Notes: generated from the letters alone by a model not told the origin. A stretch of DNA of 64,000 nt from an uncultured Neokomagataea sp. (GCF_946476835.1 NZ_CAMKWA010000001.1:186001-250000), one strand, 5' to 3'. Numbered from the stretch's first letter, positions 26,885 through 36,857 are shown. Translations and numbers: made by a program.

Positions 26885-28446
26885 TGCGTAAGCCAGAAAT
26901 TGTGGCGTTGTATCGTCGTGTACACAGTTGGGTAGGTATTTTGGCCGGGCTGTTTTTGTTTATTGGTTTTTATGCTGGTACGCTGACCCAGTTTGAGGAA
27001 CCTTTGCAAAGCTGGGCTGCCTCTTCACAGGGGCTGCCGGAACCCGTGCCGTTTAGTCGTTTGGGGGAGTTGCGAGACAAAGCATTGGCGGAAAACCCTA
27101 GGGCGCGTGCAGGTTTTACGCTCCATTTGGCTCCAGAAGGTGCAAATCCTTCAAGTATGAGTTGGGTGTTGCAGCAGGACCGTGACCGTGGTCCCGGCTT
27201 GACCGTTTATGCGGGTTTGGATGCACAGGGGCGCGTGGTGTTGGCGCAGCGTGTGCCGCCGCAGGGCGCTCGTTTTTTGAATATGTTGCATCAGCGGATT
27301 GGTTTGCCCTTGAACCGTGCTTGGGGCCGCCCAGTTATGGGTATTATTGCTTTTCTGTATGCCATGGCGTTGGTGTCCGGTGTGGTGGTGATGCTTCCGT
27401 CGGTCGTGCGGGCGCTGTTTAATATGCGTTTAGGGCAAGGGGCGCGGCGGGCATGGTTTGATCTGCATACGTTGTTGGGTGTGTTTTCATTGCCCTTCCA
27501 TATTATGATTGCGGTCACAGCATTAGGTTTTGCTTTCGTTGAGCCGTTAGGCATGGCGGAGCGTGCGCTGTTTGTGCCGGTTGTTAAGGTGATGCCAAGC
27601 ACTAAAAAGAATGTGTCGCCGGTGCATGATATGAAGGCGTTACAGCACGAGAAAACTTTTTTAGAGCCTGATGTTCTCGTCGCGCATCTCAAAGAGGAAG
27701 TGCCTAGTTTTACACCAAAAGATTTGGATTATTTCCCGCGGCAGGGTGGTTTTCGTGTCATGGCTGTTGGGCCTGATTCAACAACCGTTACCCGCATTGC
27801 CCGAGGGGGCGTTGCTCTAGTGGACCCGTATGATGGTCGTCTCGTTGGGGTGAAAGATTTGCCCTATCACCAGAGCACATCGTTTCTTGCTGCTGCTGCG
27901 ATCGGCGGTTTCCATTTTGGGCGTTTTGGTGGCTGGCTTGGTCATGTTGGTATGGCGTTGATGAGCGCAGTCGGCAGCTTTCTTTTTTATTCAGGGAATG
28001 CGCTTTGGCTGGCATCGCGTCGGCGCAAGGATCGTGCAGCGGGATATGCGGCAGACCGCTTTGGAACACGTTTACTGTCTGTTTTAAGCGCAGGGGTGAT
28101 ATTTGGGTGTATGGCCGGTGTTTCAGCGGTTTTGGTGGCAATGCTGGTGATGCCACATGCAGAATATTATGCCGTATGCGAGCGCGTATTCTACGTTGTA
28201 TTCTTTGCATGTTTGTTGGTTGCCTCTTGTCTGGGAGGCGAGCGTGCAACGCCATGGTTGATGCGTGTTGTGGCGGGTATCACGTTAGTGCTTCCGCTTG
28301 TGGATGGTTGGCGCCATTGGCAACAAGGGGATGTCGAGTGTTTTGCGCTGTGTTTGGATATGGCGGCTCTTCTGTTGGGAGTGTGGTTGCTGAGAGTATC
28401 GTGCGGGCGCGGCATGGTGCGGTTGATGCGTGACCCAGCCGTTTAA
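26884..28446 (+). CDS. PepSY-associated TM helix domain protein
   Basis: The 520-residue protein begins with the PepSY-TM hallmark LYRRVHSWVGILAGLFLFIGFYAG. It has a large periplasmic part (about residues 45-140), then IGLPLNRAWGRPVMGIIAFLYAM and FDLHTLLGVFSLPFHIMIAVTAL, which carry conserved helices and histidines. A second periplasmic PepSY-like region and four C-terminal TMs follow. Related proteins are linked to siderophore or iron reduction at the inner membrane. The true start is the ATG at 26884; the track's 26743 start overlaps the previous gene in another frame. Confidence 0.88.
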   Translation: MRKPEIVALYRRVHSWVGILAGLFLFIGFYAGTLTQFEEPLQSWAASSQGLPEPVPFSRLGELRDKALAENPRARAGFTLHLAPEGANPSSMSWVLQQDRDRGPGLTVYAGLDAQGRVVLAQRVPPQGARFLNMLHQRIGLPLNRAWGRPVMGIIAFLYAMALVSGVVVMLPSVVRALFNMRLGQGARRAWFDLHTLLGVFSLPFHIMIAVTALGFAFVEPLGMAERALFVPVVKVMPSTKKNVSPVHDMKALQHEKTFLEPDVLVAHLKEEVPSFTPKDLDYFPRQGGFRVMAVGPDSTTVTRIARGGVALVDPYDGRLVGVKDLPYHQSTSFLAAAAIGGFHFGRFGGWLGHVGMALMSAVGSFLFYSGNALWLASRRRKDRAAGYAADRFGTRLLSVLSAGVIFGCMAGVSAVLVAMLVMPHAEYYAVCERVFYVVFFACLLVASCLGGERATPWLMRVVAGITLVLPLVDGWRHWQQGDVECFALCLDMAALLLGVWLLRVSCGRGMVRLMRDPAV

Positions 28447-28623
28447 CTCATCGCAGGGTTTGACCAGCCAGTCTTTTCTATGACTGTTCCTGTGGTGCTG
28501 CTTTGGCGGTGATAGTATTGAGCTAGCCTTAAGGGGCGAAACGTTATGCCAGATGTTGGATCCCGCTCTCCTTAGAACGTGCAGCTAGGCTGTGGTGTTG
28601 CTATCGAGCTTGGGAGAGAGGGC

Positions 28624-29430
28624 TTAAGAACAGCGTAAGGCTTTTTCAGCCAAATGGTTGGCGGGGCGTAATGGGAAAAAGCGCGTGTAGGCTTCGCCGA
28701 TATGACCGTGTTTCATGAACGTTTGGCCATCTAATTGTGCGGCAATTTTGACGAAGCGATCACTGTCCATAATGGGAAGTGAAATGGGCACCCACTGGCG
28801 CTGCCCGTTGATGAGCATGGGAGCGCCGTCTTGAAGGCGAGGGGCGTTTGGTGCTGCACGGCGTTCTGCAAGGTGCAACGCTGTGCATGTCTCCCAACCG
28901 CAGCCGATCATAAGAATGAGCCCGTCTTTATCTTCTAGTCGTGCCAAGGGAGATTCGCAGCCGAGGGGGTCTTCTAAAGGTTGGTGATGTAAAAGCTCTG
29001 TAGCGTTTGGCCCGCGTGCAGAGAGAGACAAGAGTGGGTGGTCGCTACGTTGTGTTCCGGGCCAATGCCGGAAGGCTTCGGGGACGGCTCCGCAACCATA
29101 TGTTGGGGTGAGAGACGGATCATAAGGTGGTTGAGACGCGCGGATTGTAGCCCACCAGCTTTGTGGGACAGGTGGGTTGCTCCAATGTTGTGGGTCACTC
29201 AGGCTAGGGGACTGAGCAGGCATCATGAGTGTGCCGTTGGGGCCGAGAACGGCCAGTAGCGCGTTGATCATGCTCTGTGCACCACCACAGACCCAACCGA
29301 TACGGCTAAGGGCCGTATGAACCAGGATGGTCATGCCTGGCTGTACTCCTAGTCGCGTCAAATCATGCTGAAGGCGCGCCTGTGTAATGGGGCCATTGGT
29401 TGAGCGCGCTATGGCTGCTACCTCGGTCAT
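28624..29430 (-). CDS. AAC(3)-family N-acetyltransferase-like protein
   Basis: The 268-residue protein matches the aminoglycoside 3-N-acetyltransferase fold. ILVHTALSRIGWVCGGAQSM and LGPNGTLMMPA form the N-terminal part. HPLLSLSARGP, LGCESPLARL and ALHLAERR carry the conserved His and acyl-CoA site. Many chromosomal members do not give resistance, and the natural substrate is unknown. It lies 9 nt after queF on the same strand, so the two are probably co-transcribed. The ATG at 29430 gives the normal family length. Confidence 0.85.
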   Translation of the reverse strand: MTEVAAIARSTNGPITQARLQHDLTRLGVQPGMTILVHTALSRIGWVCGGAQSMINALLAVLGPNGTLMMPAQSPSLSDPQHWSNPPVPQSWWATIRASQPPYDPSLTPTYGCGAVPEAFRHWPGTQRSDHPLLSLSARGPNATELLHHQPLEDPLGCESPLARLEDKDGLILMIGCGWETCTALHLAERRAAPNAPRLQDGAPMLINGQRQWVPISLPIMDSDRFVKIAAQLDGQTFMKHGHIGEAYTRFFPLRPANHLAEKALRCS

Positions 29431-29439
29431 AAGCGAAGC

Positions 29440-29919
29440 TTAGCCGCGGCCGCGATAACCAGGAACATCTTGTGCAGGAATCCAGACACCTTCTGGAGCG
29501 GTGCCAGTCTGCCAGAAAACGTCAATGGGAATGCCGCCGCGAGGATACCAGTACGCACCGATTCTAAGCCATTCGGGGTCGAGAAGTTCGACAAGCCGTT
29601 CTGCAATGCTAACCGAACAATCTTCATGGAAAGCACCATGATTGCGGAAGCTGGTAAGATAAAGCTTAAGAGATTTGCTTTCAACGATCCAGTCACGTGG
29701 AATGTAGTCAATGACAATATGTGCGAAGTCAGGCTGGCCAGTGACGGGGCAGAGGGATGTAAACTCAGGTGCGGTAAACCGAATGACGTATTGGCGCCCT
29801 TTATGTGGTGCGGGAACACGCTCCAGCACGGCTTCTTCAGGGGAAGATGCAGGAACAGCATGCTGTCCTAACTGACTAAGAGCATCGGTGCCGGGAGCAG
29901 ATGGGCCAGGGTGAGGCAT
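29440..29919 (-). CDS. queF: NADPH-dependent 7-cyano-7-deazaguanine reductase
   Basis: QueF reduces preQ0 to preQ1 in queuosine synthesis, using NADPH. The 159-residue protein is the short, unimodular type. The thioimide-forming cysteine is Cys57 in [13 protein letters not shown] with Asp64 downstream. The QueF motif appears as [21 protein letters not shown]. The ATG at 29919 is backed by GAAGGAAA about 7 nt upstream; the track start at 30204 overlaps typA and is wrong. Transcription is divergent from typA. Confidence 0.95.
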   Translation of the reverse strand: MPHPGPSAPGTDALSQLGQHAVPASSPEEAVLERVPAPHKGRQYVIRFTAPEFTSLCPVTGQPDFAHIVIDYIPRDWIVESKSLKLYLTSFRNHGAFHEDCSVSIAERLVELLDPEWLRIGAYWYPRGGIPIDVFWQTGTAPEGVWIPAQDVPGYRGRG

Positions 29920-30099
29920 AGAGTTTTCCTTCGAGTGTAAACTACATAAAAGCGGATTTTCTGCGTATGTGAAGCAGCTTTTGCGATGGCTCAAGTGGCG
30001 TCGTATATGAAAAGACGACGACAGCATTTGCAAATTGTCAGGATTCAGTGCAGAAGATCGCGGAATTTGATCTTTGTAAGCCTCTTTCTGGAAGACCGT

Positions 30100-31920
30100 A
30101 TGGAACTCCGTAATATCGCCATTATCGCGCACGTTGATCATGGCAAGACCACGCTGGTCGACCAGCTCCTCAAGCAATCCGGCTCGTTCCGTGACAATCA
30201 GCATGTTGCTGATCGTGCGATGGACAGCAACGATTTGGAACGTGAGCGTGGTATTACCATTCTCGCAAAATGTACGTCTGTTGTCTGGAACAACTCACGT
30301 ATCAACATTATTGATACACCGGGCCACGCCGATTTCGGCGGTGAGGTTGAGCGTATTTTGAGCATGGTGGATGGCGCGATCATCCTCGTCGATGCTGCTG
30401 AAGGTGCATTGCCACAGACGAAGTTCGTTCTGGGTAAGGCGCTGGCACGCGGCATACGCCCAATCGTTGTGGTGAACAAGATTGACCGTGGCGATGCGCG
30501 CCCTGATGAAGTGCATGAAGAGATCTTCGATCTGTTCGCGGCATTGGGTGCGGATGAAAACCAACTCGATTTCCCGATGCTGTACGCATCTGGCCGTCAA
30601 GGTTGGGCGGATCTCGAAATTGACGGTCCGCGCAAAGATCTGTCTCCGTTGTTTGACCTCGTGCTGCGCCATGTGCCAACGCCGGGCCTGGACAAGGACG
30701 CGCCGTTCGGCATGGTGTCCACCATTCTGGAAAGCGACAACTTCCTTGGCCGCATCCTGACGGGGCGTATCGAGCAGGGCCGTGCGAAGGTGAACATGCC
30801 TGTCCGCGTTCTGCGTCGCGATGGTACGATTGTGGAAACGGGCCGCTTGACCAAGCTGCTGTCTTTCCGTGGTCTGGACCGCGTGCCAGTTGAAGAAGCA
30901 GAAGCAGGTGACATTGTCGCTGTTGCTGGTCTGTCTGAAGCAACCATTCCGGACACGATTGCTGACCCAACGGTTGAAGCACCGCTGCCTTCAACGCCTG
31001 TTGATCCACCAACCCTGTCCATGACGTTCCGTATTAACGATGGTCCGTTGGGTGGCCGTGAAGGTAAGAAGGTAACGTCTCGCCAGATTCGTGACCGTCT
31101 CTTCAAGGAAACCGAAGGCAACGTTGCTATTAAGGTAACGGATAGCCCGGAAAGTGAAGCATTTGAAGTTGCTGGTCGTGGCGAACTTCAGCTTGGCGTT
31201 CTGATTGAAACGATGCGTCGTGAAGGCTTCGAGCTGACGATCGGTCGTCCGCGCGTGCTGTTCCGTGAAAACCCAGAAACGGGTGAGCGCGAAGAGCCGT
31301 TCGAAGAAGTTCTGGTTGACGTTGACGAGCCATACTCTGGTGTTGTCGTTGAAAAGATGTCCCTGCGTAAGGGCGTGATGCAGGATATGCGTCCGTCTGG
31401 TGGTGGTAAGGTCCGTCTGACGTTCCTGATCCCGTCACGTGGTTTGATTGGTTATCACGGTGAATTCCTGACGGATACGCGTGGTACGGGCCTGATGAAC
31501 CGTCTGTTCGATGGTTACCATCCGTATGTTGGTACGATTGAAGGCCGTCGTAACGGTTCCTTGATCTCGGCTGAAGATGGTACGACGACGCAATACGCAC
31601 TGTTCTCTCTGCAAGACCGCGGTACGCTGTTCGTTGATGCGGGTGAGAAGATTTATCAGGGCATGATCTTGGGTGAGCACTCACGCGAGAATGACCTTGA
31701 TATTAACGCAGTTCGTGAAAAGAAGCTGACCAATATGCGTGCATCCGGCAAGGATGAAGCGCTGCTTCTGACGCCGCCGCGTAAGATGAGCCTTGAGCAA
31801 GCAATTGCATACATCGAGGACGATGAGCTGGTTGAAGTGACACCGTCTGCAGTTCGTATTCGTAAGCGTTACCTTGATCCGCATGAGCGTAAGCGCGCAT
31901 CGCGTTCTAAGGAAGCGTAA
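30100..31920 (+). CDS. typA: Ribosome-associated GTPase TypA/BipA
   Basis: TypA is a translational GTPase involved in 50S assembly and stress adaptation. The 606-residue protein starts [19 protein letters not shown] with the G1 loop, then [12 protein letters not shown] (switch I), [14 protein letters not shown] (G3) and [12 protein letters not shown] (G4). Elongation-factor domains II, III and V and the unique C-terminal domain ([34 protein letters not shown]) follow. I use the ATG at 30100, with GGAAG upstream; the longer track start does not fit the family. Confidence 0.97.
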   Translation: MELRNIAIIAHVDHGKTTLVDQLLKQSGSFRDNQHVADRAMDSNDLERERGITILAKCTSVVWNNSRINIIDTPGHADFGGEVERILSMVDGAIILVDAAEGALPQTKFVLGKALARGIRPIVVVNKIDRGDARPDEVHEEIFDLFAALGADENQLDFPMLYASGRQGWADLEIDGPRKDLSPLFDLVLRHVPTPGLDKDAPFGMVSTILESDNFLGRILTGRIEQGRAKVNMPVRVLRRDGTIVETGRLTKLLSFRGLDRVPVEEAEAGDIVAVAGLSEATIPDTIADPTVEAPLPSTPVDPPTLSMTFRINDGPLGGREGKKVTSRQIRDRLFKETEGNVAIKVTDSPESEAFEVAGRGELQLGVLIETMRREGFELTIGRPRVLFRENPETGEREEPFEEVLVDVDEPYSGVVVEKMSLRKGVMQDMRPSGGGKVRLTFLIPSRGLIGYHGEFLTDTRGTGLMNRLFDGYHPYVGTIEGRRNGSLISAEDGTTTQYALFSLQDRGTLFVDAGEKIYQGMILGEHSRENDLDINAVREKKLTNMRASGKDEALLLTPPRKMSLEQAIAYIEDDELVEVTPSAVRIRKRYLDPHERKRASRSKEA

Positions 31921-31946
31921 GAGCGTTTTGCTAAGCGTTTTGAAGG

Positions 31947-31978
31947 GCCGGCTGACATTGTGTCAGCCGGCTTTTTTT
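31947..31978 (+). terminator. Intrinsic terminator of typA
   Basis: The perfect stem GCCGGCTGACA / TGTCAGCCGGC has a 3-nt loop and is followed by seven T residues. The TGTCA inside belongs to the stem and is not a regulator site. Confidence 0.95.
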
Positions 31979-32186
31979 ATGGAGGCGTTGAAAGGTAACG
32001 GAATGTGTCATAATTGAGGCGTATTCACGAATACCTGCCCTATTGACTTGAAATTTCTAAAAGTTAATGCGCGACTATCGGAAAATGTAGTGATAGGCTT
32101 CAATCAAGGTCGAGATTTGAGGGGCGATTTCTTCGTTCTTTTAGGTCCTGATCCAGTGATTATTTCTATATGGAGCTTGGTTTCCC

Positions 32187-32447
32187 ATGCGTCTGTTCAA
32201 TGTTTCTCTGATCGCTGCCGCTTCTGCTCTGGCTCTGACAGTTGCATCTCCTGTATTCGCTGCTGACCCAGCAACGACGGCTGCGGCACCTGCTGCTGCT
32301 CCGGCAGCACCTGCTGCTCCAGCTGCAACAGACGCTGCGCCTGCAGCAGCTGACGCGGCGGCACCTGCTGCTGACGATAAGGGTGCTGCTAAGCATCATC
32401 ACAAGCACAAGCACCATAAGGGTCACAAGAAGGCTGCTTCCAAGTAA
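32187..32447 (+). CDS. Small exported Ala/Pro-rich protein with His/Lys-rich tail
   Basis: The 86-residue ORF has a clear signal peptide (cleavage near SPVFA-ADP), a 40-residue Ala/Pro-rich middle with a few Asp, and a tail dominated by His and Lys (KHHHKHKHHKGHKK). I know no exact family. Composition recalls the E. coli acid-shock protein Asr, and a metal- or proton-buffering role in the periplasm is an inference. It is a single-gene unit, with an upstream gap of 208 bp after the typA terminator and two hairpins after the stop. Confidence 0.75.
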   Translation: MRLFNVSLIAAASALALTVASPVFAADPATTAAAPAAAPAAPAAPAATDAAPAAADAAAPAADDKGAAKHHHKHKHHKGHKKAASK

Positions 32448-32491
32448 AATTGGAAGAACCGTCTGAAGGGTTCTTCTTACGGTGTCTTTGA

Positions 32492-32524
32492 TAAAAAGGG
32501 TTGGCTTTGCCAGCCCTTTTTTAT
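32492..32524. terminator. Bidirectional terminator after the Ala/His-rich gene
   Basis: AAAAAGGGTTGGC / GCCAGCCCTTTTTT forms a stem with a 3-nt loop. Its T run overlaps the stop codon of the convergent endonuclease/phosphatase-fold gene. A smaller hairpin (GAAGAACC / GGTTCTTC) lies at about 32453-32476. Confidence 0.85.
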
Positions 32525-33432
32525 TGCGTAGAAGGCGCGTCAGGCATGTCTAGAGTAATAGAAACCGGGCAGTGGTCTGAAAGGCCTGTGGGGCTCGTAT
32601 CATGCTGGTAGGTTAAGACTCGTAGGCTTTGAGGGATAAGCCATTGGCGCGCAGTGTTACCAAGCAGAATATGATCAATAAAGGATTCACCCTGCCAGCA
32701 GGGGCTAGCGAAACCGGCTGTGGTGAGACTGAGGGGGGCAATCGTGTTCATGTGCTGCATGAGTGGATCGCTGGGAGTTAATCTGCGATTGAAGTCTCCC
32801 AAAATAGCATAGGGTATGTCTTCATCTTGTCGCTCGGCGATCCAGTTTTCTAGAGTGGTGAATTGTTGATATAGAGTCGGGCAGGAATGTTGTTTTTGGC
32901 TCAGCGGTTGGTCCCAGCAGCCAGTTTTGAGATGTACGACCAGCAAGCGCAGTGTTTGAGGGCCGTCAGACAGTGTGACATCAAGCCCGCTGCGTAGATG
33001 ATGGAGCGCTGTTGGCGGAGTATTGTCGAGTTCTTGCACAGGTGGGTTGACGGAAACAGAGAGCGATTTACGGATAGCGAGCCCTGTTTTTTGAATGACG
33101 TTGTCTTGGCTAAAGATAAATTGGTATTTTTGCGGGTCGAAAATACGTGAGGCTGCTTTTACGTTTTCGACTTCTTGGAAAGCAATAATGTCTGCATTGA
33201 GGTGGTCAGCATAGGCATGAAGCCGTAGGAAATCATTCTGTGTGCGGCTGGGAACGTCTGGAGGAAGAGCCGCGTCTCCGCTCTGCCTGAGAGTTAGCCA
33301 GTCGAGATTCCATGTGCTGAGTTTTAGACGGTGTGCGTTTGCTGTTGTGGTAGAGAAAAAAAGTGCTGCCGTGAGGCAGCACTTTGTCCAAAAGCGGGTA
33401 GAGAGCTTAGGCGCCAAGGTCAGAAAGGACAT
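32521..33432 (-). CDS. Exported endonuclease/exonuclease/phosphatase-fold protein
   Basis: The 303-residue product (ATG at 33432) has a signal peptide (LTAALFFSTTTANA) and an EEP/DNase I-like domain. Family motifs are STWNLDWL, FQEVENV (metal-binding Glu), LLVVHLKTGC, ILGDFNRR (catalytic Asp/Asn) and GLSDHCPVSI (catalytic Asp-His). Members cut nucleic acids or phosphoesters; this one would act outside the cytoplasm. Its first 26 nt overlap the end of the carbonic anhydrase gene. The carbonic anhydrase terminator lies inside its signal-peptide codons (residues about 16-26). A longer start at 33465 is possible. Confidence 0.85.
   Translation of the reverse strand: MSFLTLAPKLSTRFWTKCCLTAALFFSTTTANAHRLKLSTWNLDWLTLRQSGDAALPPDVPSRTQNDFLRLHAYADHLNADIIAFQEVENVKAASRIFDPQKYQFIFSQDNVIQKTGLAIRKSLSVSVNPPVQELDNTPPTALHHLRSGLDVTLSDGPQTLRLLVVHLKTGCWDQPLSQKQHSCPTLYQQFTTLENWIAERQDEDIPYAILGDFNRRLTPSDPLMQHMNTIAPLSLTTAGFASPCWQGESFIDHILLGNTARQWLIPQSLRVLTYQHDTSPTGLSDHCPVSITLDMPDAPSTQ
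33356..33385 (-). terminator. Intrinsic terminator of the carbonic anhydrase gene, inside the next CDS
   Basis: Read on the minus strand, AAAGTGCTGCC-TCAC-GGCAGCACTTT is followed by T7 in all. It begins 22 nt after the carbonic anhydrase stop and lies within the signal-peptide codons of the next ORF. Confidence 0.85.
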
Positions 33433-34072
33433 CCGATACGGAGCGTGCGGTCCGGGTTTGTTCATCCAAAACGGCGATTTGCCCTTTGGGAATATCGTAG
33501 TACCAACCTTGTAAGGTGATCTCTTTTTGAGCGAGTGCGCGTGCCACAGCAGGGTGAGTGCGTAGATGCGCCAGCTGCAATAGCACGTTATTTTCCGTCA
33601 GTTCACGGATTTGCGCGGGGCCAGCATCTTCTGCCTTAAGGTCCCCTAGGGTTGCGCGGGCAGCTTCACCATTGCGCATCCAACTGCGGACGGTGGGAAG
33701 GCCATCCAGTTTTGGGTCATTCAGGTTCATCAACGCACCCATGGCACCACAGTTGGAGTGTCCGCAGATGATGATGTTTTTGACCTTGAGAACGGCCACA
33801 GCATATTCGATGGCTGAAGAAACACCGCCAAGCATTTCACCGTAGGCTGGGACAATATTGCCAACGTTACGGACGATGAAGAGCTCACCTGGCTGGGTTT
33901 GGGTGATCAGGCTGGGGCTGATTCGGCTGTCTGCACAGGTGATGAACAGCGTAGAAGGCGCTTGGCTGTTTGCGAGGCTTTCAAACAGTTCTGCACTTTC
34001 TGGGTAAACATCGTTTTGGAAGGTTTTAACGCCTTCAAGCAGCTTAGAAAGTGTATCGCGACCGCAATCCAT
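33407..34072 (-). CDS. Beta-class carbonic anhydrase
   Basis: The enzyme interconverts CO2 and bicarbonate in the cytoplasm. The 221-residue protein shows the zinc ligands Cys46 (ITCADSR, with the Asp48/Arg50 dyad), His105 and Cys108 (ICGHSNCGAMGA). GGTGGAGA lies about 7 nt upstream of the ATG. It lies downstream of alaS on the same strand, separated by two hairpins, and probably has its own promoter. Confidence 0.95.
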   Translation of the reverse strand: MDCGRDTLSKLLEGVKTFQNDVYPESAELFESLANSQAPSTLFITCADSRISPSLITQTQPGELFIVRNVGNIVPAYGEMLGGVSSAIEYAVAVLKVKNIIICGHSNCGAMGALMNLNDPKLDGLPTVRSWMRNGEAARATLGDLKAEDAGPAQIRELTENNVLLQLAHLRTHPAVARALAQKEITLQGWYYDIPKGQIAVLDEQTRTARSVSDVLSDLGA

Positions 34073-34150
34073 GGTGTGTCTCCACCTAATGAGAGGATGG
34101 CCAAAGAGCGAACCCGAAGGGGGTAGGTTCGATAAAAGAAAATTTATTTA

Positions 34151-34185
34151 TTCCTTCGGAATGGCACAAGCCGCTTCCGAAGGAA
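34151..34185. repeat. 11-bp perfect inverted repeat between alaS and the carbonic anhydrase gene
   Basis: TTCCTTCGGAA and TTCCGAAGGAA flank a 13-nt loop, 36 bp after the alaS stop. A second, smaller hairpin (CGAACC / GGTTCG) lies at about 34110-34131. On the minus strand the larger stem is followed only by AT-rich sequence, so it is a possible weak terminator of alaS. Confidence 0.6.
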
Positions 34186-34220
34186 CTTACTCTTTGTTGC
34201 AATGCCTCGAATGATGACCT

Positions 34221-36857
34221 TTACCCTTCGAGGGTTTTTCTCAGCATAGCAAAAACTGCATCGGAGTCAGCATTTGGGCCACCAGCTTGTGCCATATCTG
34301 GCCGACCGCCGCCGCCTTTTCCCCCCATAAGGGCAGAAGCCTCACGTACTAATGTGACGGCGTTAAAGCGCTCGGACAGGTCCTTGGTCACGGCGATTAC
34401 GATGCTACCGCGCCCATCTGCCGCAGACATTAGAGCCACGATGCCAGAGCCGATTTGTTTGGTGATCTCTTCGGCTAAGCTTTTCAGCTCTTTGGGGCTG
34501 ACATCGCCAAGGTTGCGTGCGCTGAGAGTGATGCCATTGATGGTTTCATTAGACTCGGCAGCTCCACCCGTTGCGAGGCGGCGCTGTAGGTCTGAAATTT
34601 GGTTGTTCAGCGCTTTACGCTCTTCCAGCAGGGCGGCAACGCGTGCAGTTGCATCGCTGACGGGTACCTTGAGAAGGTCAGCAATATCTTTCAGGCGTGT
34701 TTCTGTTTCCAGCGCCAGCTTTTCTGCTGCGAGGCCACAAACGGCTTCGATACGGCGTACGCCAGCAGAAACGCCAGTTTCTGAAATAATACGGAACGTG
34801 CCGATTTCACCCAGGCGTTGGACGTGTGTACCGCCACAGAGTTCGATAGAATAAGCGTGACGGGCATCGTCGCCCTGGCCCATGGAGACAACGCGGACTT
34901 CATCGCCATATTTTTCACCGAAAAGCGCCATAGCGCCTTCGGCGACGGCCTGTTCTTGCGTCATGAGGCGGGTTTCAACAGGCGCATTTTCACGAATGCG
35001 CTCGTTGACTTCGGCCTCAACGGCAAGAAGCTCCTCTTGTGTTAGGGGGCGTGGCTGGCTGATGTCGAAACGTAGGCGTTCAGGGGCGTTTAAGCTGCCT
35101 TTTTGTGTGACGTGATTACCAACCTGACGGCGTAGGGCCTCATGCAGCAAATGTGTTGCAGAGTGATGGCCACGAATAGCTGTACGGCGTGTATGGTCTA
35201 GCTCTGCATGGACCGCCATACCTGGTTTTGCGGTGCCTTCAACGACGCGGCCATAATGGACAAGAAGATCTCCATTACGTTTTTGCGTATCGGTGATTTC
35301 GATGGTGAGACCCGATGCGGTGAGTGTGCCATGATCCCCAACCTGACCGCCGCTTTCACCATAAAACGGTGTTTGGTTGAGGAGGAATGCAACAGTCTCA
35401 TCGGAAGCAGGTGCTTCCGCGAGTTCATCGGAGCCTTTGTAAATGGCTTGGATTTCGGCGTCAGCTTTTTCGGATGTGTAACCAAGGAATTCGCTCGCGC
35501 CGTGCTTATCACGTGCGTCAAACCAAATGGTTTCTGCCGCTGCGTCACCTGAGCCTGTCCATGCAGCGCGTGCACGTGCACGTTGCTCGGACATAGCGGC
35601 TTCAAAGCCTTGCTCGTCAACGGTACGATTTTGCTCACGCAATGCGTCTTGTGTCAGATCCAGTGGGAAGCCGAATGTGTCGTACAAACGGAAGGCGACG
35701 TTACCTGGAAGGGCTTCTTTCTCACCAAGGCGAGATACTTCATCGGAGAGAAGCGTCAGGCCGCGTTCCAGAAGGGCGGTGAAGCGTTCTTCTTCGCCCT
35801 TCATGGTTTCAGCGATAAGAGCTTGGTGTTGAACCAATTCGGGGTAGGCGGCGCCCATTTGACGAATCAGAGCGGGGAGGAGGCGATAGAAAACCGGCTC
35901 TTTTGCGCCCATCATGTGTAGGTGGCGCATGGCTCGGCGCATGATACGGCGCAGAACATAGCCACGGCCATCTTTAGAAGGCAGCACGCCGTCAGCAATG
36001 AGGAATGCTGTTGAGCGCAGGTGATCTGCGACGACACGGTGGCTAGATTTGAAGGGGCCATCAGGATCTTGATGCAGCGCATCAGCCGAAGCTTCGATGA
36101 GTGCGCGCATTGTATCGGTGTCGTAGTTGTCGCGTTTGCCTTGGAGAATCGCGGCAAATCGTTCCAAGCCCATACCTGTATCAATGGAAGGACGTGGAAG
36201 TGGGTTACGAACACCAGCAGGTTCTTCGAAGAACTGCATGAACACGAGGTTCCAGATTTCGACGAAGCGATCGCCATCTTCGTCAGGGCTGCCTGGAGGG
36301 CCGCCGAAAACGCTTTCTCCATGGTCAAAGAAAATTTCGGAACATGGGCCGCACGGCCCTGTATCACCCATACGCCAGAAATTATCAGCTGTGCCGATAC
36401 GGATGATTTTATCGTCGCTCAGACCGGTGATCTTGCGCCATAGGCCAGCGGCTTCTTCATCGTCTGCATAGACAGTGGCCAGAAGCTTTTCTTTGGGTAG
36501 GTTAAAGCCCTTAGTGAGCAGATTCCATGCAAATTCAATGGCATCAGCTTTGAAGTAGTCACCAAAGCTGAAATTGCCCATCATTTCAAAGAAAGTGTGG
36601 TGACGTGCTGTGTACCCGACATTGTCGAGGTCATTATGCTTACCGCCTGCGCGCACGACTTTTTGTGCTGAGGTTGCACGTTTGTAAGAGCGTGTTTCCT
36701 GACCTGTGAACAGGTTCTTGAATGGCACCATGCCCGCATTCGTAAACAGAAGCGTTGGATCGTTCTGCGGCACGAGAGGGGCCGAAGGAACGATGCGGTG
36801 GCCATGGGAGGCAAAATACTCAAGGAAAGCTGAGCGGATATCGTTTGTACTGGTCAT
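34221..36857 (-). CDS. alaS: Alanyl-tRNA synthetase
   Basis: AlaS charges tRNA-Ala and clears mischarged Ser/Gly. The 878-residue protein has the class II catalytic domain (start [41 protein letters not shown]). The editing domain carries the zinc-site motifs [15 protein letters not shown] and ELCGGTHV. The C-Ala domain is Gly-rich near [18 protein letters not shown]. The ATG at 36857 is used; the track start is a TTG four codons earlier. Length is normal. Confidence 0.97.
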   Translation of the reverse strand: MTSTNDIRSAFLEYFASHGHRIVPSAPLVPQNDPTLLFTNAGMVPFKNLFTGQETRSYKRATSAQKVVRAGGKHNDLDNVGYTARHHTFFEMMGNFSFGDYFKADAIEFAWNLLTKGFNLPKEKLLATVYADDEEAAGLWRKITGLSDDKIIRIGTADNFWRMGDTGPCGPCSEIFFDHGESVFGGPPGSPDEDGDRFVEIWNLVFMQFFEEPAGVRNPLPRPSIDTGMGLERFAAILQGKRDNYDTDTMRALIEASADALHQDPDGPFKSSHRVVADHLRSTAFLIADGVLPSKDGRGYVLRRIMRRAMRHLHMMGAKEPVFYRLLPALIRQMGAAYPELVQHQALIAETMKGEEERFTALLERGLTLLSDEVSRLGEKEALPGNVAFRLYDTFGFPLDLTQDALREQNRTVDEQGFEAAMSEQRARARAAWTGSGDAAAETIWFDARDKHGASEFLGYTSEKADAEIQAIYKGSDELAEAPASDETVAFLLNQTPFYGESGGQVGDHGTLTASGLTIEITDTQKRNGDLLVHYGRVVEGTAKPGMAVHAELDHTRRTAIRGHHSATHLLHEALRRQVGNHVTQKGSLNAPERLRFDISQPRPLTQEELLAVEAEVNERIRENAPVETRLMTQEQAVAEGAMALFGEKYGDEVRVVSMGQGDDARHAYSIELCGGTHVQRLGEIGTFRIISETGVSAGVRRIEAVCGLAAEKLALETETRLKDIADLLKVPVSDATARVAALLEERKALNNQISDLQRRLATGGAAESNETINGITLSARNLGDVSPKELKSLAEEITKQIGSGIVALMSAADGRGSIVIAVTKDLSERFNAVTLVREASALMGGKGGGGRPDMAQAGGPNADSDAVFAMLRKTLEG

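Noticed and set aside
28447-28623. 177-bp gap considered for a small RNA (for example SRP RNA)
   Set aside because: I found neither the conserved SRP GGAAG/GCAGCC motif nor a strong stem or terminator.
28624-29430. Aminoglycoside resistance gene
   Set aside because: The protein is in the AAC(3) family, but chromosomal members often lack resistance activity and nothing around it suggests a resistance cassette.
31947-31978. TGTCA/TGACA in the typA downstream region as PhoB sites
   Set aside because: Both belong to the arms of a perfect intrinsic terminator.
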